Source: a bacterium
GTDB taxonomy: Bacteria; Verrucomicrobiota; Verrucomicrobiae; Limisphaerales; J093
Length of the DNA: 6,235 nucleotides
Reading direction: 5' to 3'
Assembly: GCA_021839785.1 (NCBI GenBank)
Contig: JAKCAB010000798.1
Location: forward strand, 1-6,235
Shown here: positions 1 to 4,744 of the stretch, one piece after another
How the letters are laid out: each line of letters opens with the position of its first letter
How positions within the stretch are numbered: the stretch's first letter is position 1
Translations under genes and position numbers: made by a program
The notes under the pieces: generated by a model
What the model saw: only the letters and a program-made list of their open reading frames with translations
Database searches by the model: none
What the model was told of the DNA's origin: nothing

Positions 1-43
1 AAGAATTTTCGCGCCGCGCCGACTTTTCAGGCATCTTGGCGGT

Positions 44-487
44 GTGAATGAATCGGTGAAAACCTGGAAGCCCTTCCTTCAGCGCTGGGTCATCACCACG
101 CTGGGGGTGCTGGTCGCCGCCAACATCGTCCGTGGCATCCGCTACGACACGTTGACGGGCTTGTTTGCGGCGTCGTTGTTGCTGGGCATCCTCAACGCTT
201 TTCTGAAGCCGGTCATGCTGGTGCTCTCGCTGCCGCTGCTGGTGGCGAGCCTGGGATTTTTCGCGTTGTTCATCAACGCCTTCCTGCTCTTTGTCGTCGG
301 CCAACTGGTGAAGTCGTTTCACGTCGAATCGTTCGGCGCGGCGTTCTGGGGCGGGCTGCTGATCAGCGTGGTGTCGATCGCCACCAACGCGCTGCTCGGC
401 ACGCCGGACAGCCGGATCCTCATCCGCCGGTCGCGCCGCCAGGACCGTTCACGAGGCGGGGGCGGTGGCCCGGTCATCGACGTTTAA
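44..487 (+). CDS. Phage-holin-4 superfamily (YvlD-type) small membrane protein
   Basis: This is a 147-residue integral membrane protein. Hydrophobic segments lie at about residues 14-31, 38-58, 60-85 and 98-117. The block LLGILNAFLKPVMLVLSLPL, followed by a Leu-Gly-Phe-Phe helix and a FHVESF loop, is the signature of the widespread phage-holin-4 superfamily (Pfam PF04020). Despite the name, these are usually chromosomal proteins of unknown function, and nothing here suggests a phage. The tail (about 126-147) is basic, then Gly-rich, and ends GPVIDV. The GTG start is chosen because it sits just before the first helix and gives a usual family length. It has no clear Shine-Dalgarno. The frame stays open to the left edge of the window, so a longer N-terminus cannot be excluded. 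It converges on the efflux operon and is probably unrelated to it. Confidence 0.88.
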   Translation: MNESVKTWKPFLQRWVITTLGVLVAANIVRGIRYDTLTGLFAASLLLGILNAFLKPVMLVLSLPLLVASLGFFALFINAFLLFVVGQLVKSFHVESFGAAFWGGLLISVVSIATNALLGTPDSRILIRRSRRQDRSRGGGGGPVIDV

Positions 488-537
488 GCCGGGAAAACCG
501 AGGTGGAGTTGGGGAGCGTACGCGCCCCGCGTGCGGT

Positions 538-559
538 TTTTCGGCGCCCTCGCCGAAAA
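538..559. terminator. Candidate hairpin between convergent genes
   Basis: A perfect 9-bp inverted repeat (TTTTCGGCG, loop CCCT, CGCCGAAAA) lies in the 95-bp gap between the convergent holin-like gene and the permease gene. The position fits a bidirectional terminator. However, the T run is on the 5' arm and the A run on the 3' arm on both strands, and no U-tract follows the stem. It is therefore not a canonical intrinsic terminator, and the call rests mainly on location and symmetry. Confidence 0.35.
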
Positions 560-582
560 CGACTCGCGCCGGCACCGCCCCA

Positions 583-1722
583 TCAATCCAACGTCTGGCG
601 GTAGCGTTTGATACCGATGATGAGCGCCACCAGAACGAAGAGCCCCAACGGCCATAGTTCCGGCGCAATGTCAGCCACGCCGTTTCCTTTCAAAAGAATG
701 CCCCGAACGATGCGCAGGAAATGCGTCAGCGGGAGCACCTCGCCGATCGTCTGGGCCCAACCGGGCATGCCGCGAAACGGAAACATGAACCCGGAAAGCA
801 GGATGGACGGCAGGAAGAAAAAGAACGCCATCTGCACCGCCTGGAGTTGGTTGCGCGCGACCGTCGAGAACGTGATGCCCACCGAGAGATTGGCGGCGAT
901 GAACAGCAGCATCACCGCCAGCAGCAAGGGCAGGCTCCCCACCATCGGCACGCGGAACAGGAAGCGCGCGGCGATCAGGATCAGAAACACCTGGAGGTAG
1001 CCGACGAGGATGTACGGGATGATTTTGCCGATCATCACCTCGAACGGGCGCGCCGGCGTGGAGAGCAGGTTCTCCATCGTGCCGCGCTCGCGTTCGCGCG
1101 TGATCGCTAGCGCCGTGATGATGATCATGGTCATGGTCAACACCACGCCCATCAAGCCGGGAACGATGTTGTACTGGGTGTTGTTCTCCGGGTTGTAATG
1201 CCGGTGCGTGCGCAACTCGACCGGGCCGGGCCGGGCCCGCAGAAACGCCAACGGCCCTTTTAGGTCGCGGTCGAAGACGTGGTCAATCAGCGAACCCAGC
1301 GCCGACAGCGCGTAACCCGTGGCCATCGGGTCGGTGGCGTCCGCTTCGAGCAAAACGCTGGGCCGGTCGCCGCGCAACAGCCGGCGCTCGAAATCGACCG
1401 GCAGGTTCACCACGAACTGGACCTCGCCCCGCTGCAAGAGGCTGTGAATCTCCGCCTCCGTCTCCGCCACGCGCACGATGTCGAAGTAGTCGCTGTGGCG
1501 CAGCGCCCAGACCAGCGACCGCGCGAATGGGCTGTTGTCCGCCGCCAGCACCGCGGTCGGGAGGTGCTTGGGATCGGCGTTGATGGCGTACCCGAAGATC
1601 ATCAACTGCATCAGCGGAATCCCCACCATCATGCCAAACGTCAGCCGGTCGCGCCGCATCTGGATGAACTCCTTGACGACGACCGCCCAAAACCGGCGAA
1701 AGCTGAACGCGCGGCGGCTCAT
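583..1722 (-). CDS. ABC-2 type transporter permease (YbhS/YhhJ-like)
   Basis: This 379-residue protein is the inner-membrane subunit of the efflux pump. An N-terminal amphipathic segment (VVVKEFIQMRRDRLT, about 14-28) leads into helix 1 (about 28-47). A large periplasmic domain follows (about 50-183), then five more hydrophobic segments near 184-207, 230-252, 262-286, 295-317 and 353-371. The cytosolic RERERGTMENLLSTP motif (209-223) followed by EVMIGKIIPY is the hallmark of ABC-2 permeases of the YbhS/YhhJ group and forms the coupling region for the ATPase. The length matches the family. It is last in the minus-strand operon. No second permease gene follows, unlike ybhS-ybhR, so a homodimer is inferred. 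The ATG has no Shine-Dalgarno: a T/C-rich repeat lies upstream. It overlaps by ATGA the stop of a small bridging ORF, so its translation may depend on coupling. The substrate is unknown. Confidence 0.93.
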   Translation of the reverse strand: MSRRAFSFRRFWAVVVKEFIQMRRDRLTFGMMVGIPLMQLMIFGYAINADPKHLPTAVLAADNSPFARSLVWALRHSDYFDIVRVAETEAEIHSLLQRGEVQFVVNLPVDFERRLLRGDRPSVLLEADATDPMATGYALSALGSLIDHVFDRDLKGPLAFLRARPGPVELRTHRHYNPENNTQYNIVPGLMGVVLTMTMIIITALAITRERERGTMENLLSTPARPFEVMIGKIIPYILVGYLQVFLILIAARFLFRVPMVGSLPLLLAVMLLFIAANLSVGITFSTVARNQLQAVQMAFFFFLPSILLSGFMFPFRGMPGWAQTIGEVLPLTHFLRIVRGILLKGNGVADIAPELWPLGLFVLVALIIGIKRYRQTLD

Positions 1723-1865
1723 GATGGCGGGGAGAAATCCGAAATCCGAAACCCGAAGCTCGAAGGAAATCCGAAACCCGAAGTCCTGGACCGACGCCCC
1801 GCAAAGCCTCCCTTGCGTTGCAGACTGTGGATGTTCTTCGGCTTTCGCATCGCGGCTTCCTTCAT
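1719..1865 (-). CDS. 48-codon bridging ORF between ATPase and permease
   Basis: This ORF fills the whole spacer. Its ATG overlaps the ATPase stop (ATGA at 1865-1862) and its TGA overlaps the permease start (ATGA at 1722-1719). The predicted peptide starts MKEAAMRKPKNIHS, is strongly basic in its first half, and becomes a low-complexity GFGF/GFRISDF stretch where it crosses the heptamer repeat. It resembles no protein family I know. No strong Shine-Dalgarno precedes the first ATG; an internal Met (residue 6) has AAGGA a few bases ahead. The likely role, if any, is to carry ribosomes from the ATPase to the permease start, rather than to make a functional peptide. A chance open frame in GC-rich DNA remains possible. 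Confidence 0.35.
   Translation of the reverse strand: MKEAAMRKPKNIHSLQRKGGFAGRRSRTSGFGFPSSFGFRISDFSPPS
1734..1786. repeat. Degenerate heptamer tandem repeat (GAAATCC/GAAACCC)
   Basis: On the plus strand the units are GAAATCC, GAAATCC, GAAACCC, GAAGCTC, then a 4-base partial GAAG, then GAAATCC, GAAACCC and GAAGTCC. An identical 18-mer, GAAATCCGAAACCCGAAG, occurs at 1741-1758 and 1766-1783. Because 7 is not a multiple of 3, each frame cycles through a seven-residue pattern; on the minus strand one frame reads GFRISDF-like. It sits just upstream of the permease start. Repeats of this type are, to my recollection, dispersed in Verrucomicrobiota genomes. The internal repetition is directly visible; the dispersal is not. 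Confidence 0.8.
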
Positions 1866-2788
1866 TTTGCCCAGTTGTCTTTCGCCGTTTCCATCAGGCT
1901 GATGAACACGTCTTCGAGCCGCGACTCGACTCGCTCGCAGCGTTGCCCGGGTTTCAAGCCTGCCCGCACGCTCGCTTCGAGCAGCGTCGGGTGGCGGCCA
2001 CTGACGTGCAGCGTGTTGCCAAAGGCGACCACCTGTTCCACGCCTTCGCGACCGCGCAACCAGTCGGCCGTGGCGTGCAAGTCCGGCCCCGCCACTTCCC
2101 AGGTGGTCAGACCGGCGCCTCGGATCACCTCGTCCACCGTGCCGCGGGTCAGGAGATTGCCGTAAGCGATGTAGGCGAGCCGGTGGCAGCGCTCGGCTTC
2201 GTCCATGTAGTGCGTCGTGATGAGGACGGTCAGGCCCTGCGCGGCGAGGCGGTGAATCTCGTCCCAGAAATCGCGTCGCGCCTTCGGGTCCACGCCGGCG
2301 GTGGGCTCGTCGAGCAACAGCACCTGCGGCCGGTGAATCATGCAGGCCGCCAGCGCGAGTCGCTGTTTCCAGCCGCCGGAGAGCGCTCCGGCCAGTTGGC
2401 CCCGCCGCTCCTTCAAACCCAGCGATTCCAGGCTTTGGTCCACCGCCTGCCGCCGCGCGGGAATCCCATATAGGCGCGCCACAAAATCGAGGTTTTCCGC
2501 GATGGTCAGGTCTTCGTAGAAACTGAACCGCTGGGTCATGTAGCCGACGTGCTTCTTGATCTCCGCCGCTTCGGTGCGGATGTCGTAACCCAGGCAGCGG
2601 CCGCTCCCGGCATCGGGCGTGAGCAGGCCGCACAACATGCGCAAAAAGGTCGTCTTGCCGCTGCCGTTGGGGCCGAGGAAGCCGTAAATCTCGCCCTGCC
2701 GGACCTGCATGGGGATGTCGTTGACCACCGTGCGGAGCCCAAACCGCTTGGTGATGCCCGTCACGTCGATGGCCAGATCGCCGTTCAT
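1862..2788 (-). CDS. ABC transporter ATP-binding protein (YbhF-like, ABC-2 exporter)
   Basis: This 308-residue cytosolic ATPase powers the permease encoded just downstream. All nucleotide-binding motifs are intact: Walker A GPNGSGKTT (39-47), Q-loop Gln86 in YMTQRFSFY, signature LSGGWKQR (136-143), Walker B VLLLDEP (156-162) with catalytic Glu161, D-loop GVDP (165-168) and switch His193 in TTHYMDEAE. The MTQRFSFYEDLTIAENL segment and the C-terminal ESRLEDVFISLM (288-299) are typical of the YbhF/DrrA-like branch that pairs with ABC-2 permeases. It is a single-domain subunit, so two copies are expected per pump. The start is supported by the usual N-terminus before the first strand. That ATG has no Shine-Dalgarno and overlaps by ATGA the stop of a 33-codon bridging ORF. 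Both the first and second codons (ATG AAC) repeat those at the start of that bridging ORF. Confidence 0.95.
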   Translation of the reverse strand: MNGDLAIDVTGITKRFGLRTVVNDIPMQVRQGEIYGFLGPNGSGKTTFLRMLCGLLTPDAGSGRCLGYDIRTEAAEIKKHVGYMTQRFSFYEDLTIAENLDFVARLYGIPARRQAVDQSLESLGLKERRGQLAGALSGGWKQRLALAACMIHRPQVLLLDEPTAGVDPKARRDFWDEIHRLAAQGLTVLITTHYMDEAERCHRLAYIAYGNLLTRGTVDEVIRGAGLTTWEVAGPDLHATADWLRGREGVEQVVAFGNTLHVSGRHPTLLEASVRAGLKPGQRCERVESRLEDVFISLMETAKDNWAK

Positions 2789-2886
2789 GCTGCGGGGCGC
2801 CCGCCCGCTGGCGGACAGTTGCCCTCGTGCCTGGCGCCTTGGCCGGGTTTCACCCGGCTGGTGCTCCGGGGCCAGGCGTAGTTCAT
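2785..2886 (-). CDS. 33-codon bridging ORF between adaptor and ATPase
   Basis: This ORF spans the entire adaptor-ATPase spacer. Its ATG overlaps the adaptor stop (ATGA at 2886-2883) and its TGA overlaps the ATPase start (ATGA at 2788-2785). The predicted peptide begins MNYAWPRSTSRVKPGQ and is rich in Gly, Pro, Ala and Arg; it resembles no family I know. It is the only start in this operon with a strong Shine-Dalgarno: AAGGAGG, nine bases ahead, inside the adaptor coding region. The arrangement fits a leader that loads ribosomes and hands them to the ATPase start by termination-reinitiation. The codons cover a strongly self-complementary sequence, so the peptide itself is probably incidental. 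Confidence 0.4.
   Translation of the reverse strand: MNYAWPRSTSRVKPGQGARHEGNCPPAGGRPAA
2801..2877. repeat. Multi-hairpin palindromic spacer element
   Basis: Three nested or adjacent inverted repeats fill most of the adaptor-ATPase spacer. An outer 7-bp pair (GCCTGGC 2829-2835 with GCCAGGC 2871-2877) encloses a perfect 7-bp hairpin (GCCGGGT 2842-2848, loop TTC, ACCCGGC 2852-2858). A further 5-bp stem (CCGCC 2801-2805 with GGCGG 2810-2814) lies closer to the ATPase start. The arrangement resembles REP-like intergenic palindromic elements. The RNA would be highly structured between the two coding regions. Whether copies exist elsewhere cannot be judged from this window. Confidence 0.6.
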
Positions 2887-3887
2887 TCCGGTTTTCCTCC
2901 TTCCAGTACCACGTCCGCCGGCTGGCCGGGATGGAGTTGCGCTGCCCGTTCGGGCGCGAAGCGCGCCTCGATCAGGTACACAAACTTCGCGCGGTTTTCC
3001 TGGCTGTAGATCACCGGCGGGGTGAACTCCGCCTGCGTGGCGACGTAACTGACGGTGGCCGTCAACGGCGCCGGGACACCATCCAAGCTGACCCGCACCC
3101 GCTGGCCGACCTTGATGGCCGCCAGCTCCGGTTCGGGCACGAAGAACCGGACCTTGAGATTCGCGGGCGGCAGCAGCGACACGACCGGCATCCCCGCGCC
3201 CACGAACTCGCCGGGGCGGTAGAGCGTGTCATGCACGACGGCGTTGGTAGGCGCGACTTGTTGTTTCTGCGCGAACGCCCAATTCGCCTTGGCGAGCGCC
3301 GCGTTGAGCGATTGCACGTCCGCTTCCGCCGCGCGCACCTCGTCTTCGCGCGCGCCCAGACGCGCGGTCTCGAGATCGGCCTTGAGCGTGGCCACCTGCG
3401 CGGCGTCCGCGTCGCGCCGCGCGCGGGCGGTGTCGAACTCGGCGGCCGAAATGACGTCCTTGTCACGGAGTTGCTCGCGGCGCTTCCACTCGGCTTCCGA
3501 CAATTCGAGGTTCGCCTGCGCCCGCTGCAACTGCGCCGCCAGCGACGCGATCTCGGACGGGCGTCGCCCTTTGCGCAAGTTGTCCAGCCGAGCCTGGGCC
3601 TGGGCCTGGCGTTCCTGGGCCTCGCGCACCGCCGCCTGTTCTGACTGGCTGTCGAGTTGAAAGAGCAACTGCCCGGCCTGGACCGTGTCGCCGCGTGCCA
3701 CGGCCAGGTTGGTGAGCTGCCCACCGAAGGGTGCCGCGACGTGCACGTACTCCCCCTCGAGGTAGCCCTGCCAGGCGCCTGCCTTCTGCGGCGCGCACCC
3801 CGCGAGTCCTCCGGCCAGCGCGGTGGCCAGGAGGCCAAACGCGAACCACGGCACGCGCGATGAGTGGGTCGAGGCGGTCATTGTCAT
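2883..3887 (-). CDS. HlyD-family periplasmic adaptor lipoprotein (YbhG/YhiI-like)
   Basis: This 334-residue membrane-fusion protein should bridge the inner-membrane pump and the outer-membrane channel. A signal peptide (hydrophobic about 14-30) ends in a lipobox LAGC (28-31), so Cys31 is probably lipidated. The first lipoyl half-motif (about 44-80, VHVAAPFGGQLTNLAVARGDTV) is followed by a long Gln/Ala/Arg-rich coiled-coil hairpin (about 81-208). The second half-motif (about 209-240) then leads into a beta-barrel region (VRFFVPEPELAAIKVGQRVR) and a distal part with TPPVIYSQENRAKFVYLIEA, typical of the YbhG/YhiI branch. It is first in the minus-strand operon. Met1 and Met3 are both possible starts; neither has a Shine-Dalgarno. 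A GC-rich hairpin (arms 3899-3904 and 3908-3913) lies just upstream in its leader. Its last codons carry the ribosome-binding site of the next ORF. Confidence 0.93.
   Translation of the reverse strand: MTMTASTHSSRVPWFAFGLLATALAGGLAGCAPQKAGAWQGYLEGEYVHVAAPFGGQLTNLAVARGDTVQAGQLLFQLDSQSEQAAVREAQERQAQAQARLDNLRKGRRPSEIASLAAQLQRAQANLELSEAEWKRREQLRDKDVISAAEFDTARARRDADAAQVATLKADLETARLGAREDEVRAAEADVQSLNAALAKANWAFAQKQQVAPTNAVVHDTLYRPGEFVGAGMPVVSLLPPANLKVRFFVPEPELAAIKVGQRVRVSLDGVPAPLTATVSYVATQAEFTPPVIYSQENRAKFVYLIEARFAPERAAQLHPGQPADVVLEGGKPE
2896..2902 (-). promoter_or_regulatory. Strong Shine-Dalgarno inside the adaptor 3' end
   Basis: On the minus strand AAGGAGG is followed by nine bases and then the ATGA at 2886-2883, where the adaptor stop overlaps an ATG. 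It perfectly matches the anti-Shine-Dalgarno core, and I saw no comparable match before any other start in the window. It is 108 bases upstream of the ATPase ATG, too far to serve it directly. It therefore points to initiation at the bridging ORF, or to an ancestral ATPase start at this position. Confidence 0.65.
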
Positions 3888-3939
3888 GGCATGATGGCCG
3901 CGGCCGGGCCGCGACGGCGCTCACCAAACAAGAAATCGG

Positions 3940-3963
3940 TTGACATGTCAAACAATTGTTTGA
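3940..3963. promoter_or_regulatory. Overlapping palindromes: probable TetR operator and divergent promoter
   Basis: Two perfect palindromes overlap by four bases: TTGACATGTCAA (3940-3951) and TCAAACAATTGTTTGA (3948-3963). They lie in the 92-bp gap between the divergent adaptor and repressor genes, in a locally AT-rich patch. TetR-family dimers typically bind such palindromes near their own gene. The first palindrome places a consensus -35 hexamer TTGACA on both strands (3940-3945 plus, 3951-3946 minus), so one bound repressor could block both promoters. I see no convincing -10 at 16-18 bases on either strand, so exact promoters are unassigned. A weaker inverted repeat, CTTCAA/TTGAAG (3972-3977 and 3986-3991), flanks the repressor start codon. 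Confidence 0.75.
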
Positions 3964-3979
3964 AACAGTCACTTCAAAC

Positions 3980-4744
3980 ATGAAATTGAAGACCGACCCC
4001 GCCGACCCGGCCGCCGACCCACCCGCGGCTACCCGCGCCGTGCTGCTGCGCGCGGCGGGCCAGGTCTTCGCCGACGTCGGCTTCCGCGCCGCCACCGTGC
4101 GGGAAATTTGTCAACGCGCCGGCGCGAACGTGGCCGCCGTGAATTACCACTTCCGGGACAAGGAAACGCTGTATCTCGAAGTGCTGCGCTCCGCCCTGTC
4201 CACGGCGAACGTGCGCTATCCGTTCATCCGCGCGGCGGACGCGGAGGCCCCGCCGGAACGGCAGTTGCGCGGATTCATCGGCAACCTGCTCGCGCTGATT
4301 TTTGACGACGGCGAGCACGCCTGGCTGGGCCGGCTGGTGGCCCGGGAAATGATCGAGCCGAGCCACGCGCTGGATCTCCTGATCGCCGAGCGCGTCCGGC
4401 CGATGGCCAACCAACTCCGGTGTCTGATCCGCAACCTCGTGGGAGCGGCCGGCGATGACGAGACCGTGCGCCTGTGCGCGCTCAGCATTGTCAGCCAGTG
4501 CCTGTTCTACAACCATTGCCGGTCGGTGGTGACGCGTTTGTTTCCCGAGCAGAAACTGACGCCCGACGCGGTGCAACGTCTGGCGGACCACATCACCGGG
4601 TTCTCGCTGGCGGCGTTGCGGGACTTCGCCCGCCCTGGTCAACGCGCCCAATCCGCCCCGGCCAGTGGCAGCCGATCGATCAAAGCCGTGCTCAAAAAGC
4701 CGCGGAACCACCGCGCCCAGAGTTCGTCCGCGCTTCACTTATGA
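3980..4744 (+). CDS. TetR-family transcriptional repressor, CecR (YbiH)-like
   Basis: This 254-residue repressor probably controls the efflux genes on both sides. The N-terminal TetR helix-turn-helix spans about residues 18-65, with TVREICQRAGANVAAVNYHF (39-58) as the recognition region, followed by KETLY. The C-terminal part (about 95-215), with LVAREMIEPSHALDLLIAE and LSIVSQCLFYNHCRSVV, matches the CecR C-terminal domain (former DUF1956). In Escherichia coli, CecR is encoded beside ybhGFSR, which supports the role here. An in-frame TTG at 3956 lies inside the operator palindrome, so the ATG at 3980 is preferred. No Shine-Dalgarno is visible. A basic, low-complexity tail (about 216-254) extends beyond the usual family length of roughly 220. 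Its stop overlaps the channel gene start by ATGA, indicating co-transcription and coupling. The ligand is unknown. Confidence 0.93.
   Translation: MKLKTDPADPAADPPAATRAVLLRAAGQVFADVGFRAATVREICQRAGANVAAVNYHFRDKETLYLEVLRSALSTANVRYPFIRAADAEAPPERQLRGFIGNLLALIFDDGEHAWLGRLVAREMIEPSHALDLLIAERVRPMANQLRCLIRNLVGAAGDDETVRLCALSIVSQCLFYNHCRSVVTRLFPEQKLTPDAVQRLADHITGFSLAALRDFARPGQRAQSAPASGSRSIKAVLKKPRNHRAQSSSALHL

Noticed and set aside
44..487. Prophage or lysis cassette suggested by the holin family name
   Set aside because: No endolysin, spanin, integrase or structural phage gene is nearby. Proteins of this superfamily are common chromosomal membrane proteins.
1734..1786. CRISPR array
   Set aside because: The repeats are 7-bp tandem units without unique spacers of regular length, and no cas gene is present.
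1866..2633. Open frame overlapping the ATPase in another minus-strand frame, continuous with the 48-codon bridging ORF
   Set aside because: It lies inside the ATPase gene, has biased Arg/Gly/Pro composition and no domain. Only the part after the ATPase stop (1865-1719) is considered, because of its two ATGA overlaps.
3956..3979. In-frame TTG start that would lengthen the repressor by eight residues
   Set aside because: The TTG lies within the 16-bp operator palindrome and the added residues are not TetR-like. The ATG at 3980 gives a normal N-terminus.
3964..3979. Sigma-70 -10 element for the repressor promoter paired with TTGACA at 3940
   Set aside because: No TATAAT-like hexamer occurs at 16-18 bases from TTGACA on the plus strand, and the minus strand gives only a weak match.
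4474..4740. Upstream extension of the channel reading frame with an earlier ATG
   Set aside because: It overlaps the conserved part of the repressor in another frame, and a start there would place about 89 extra residues before the signal peptide.
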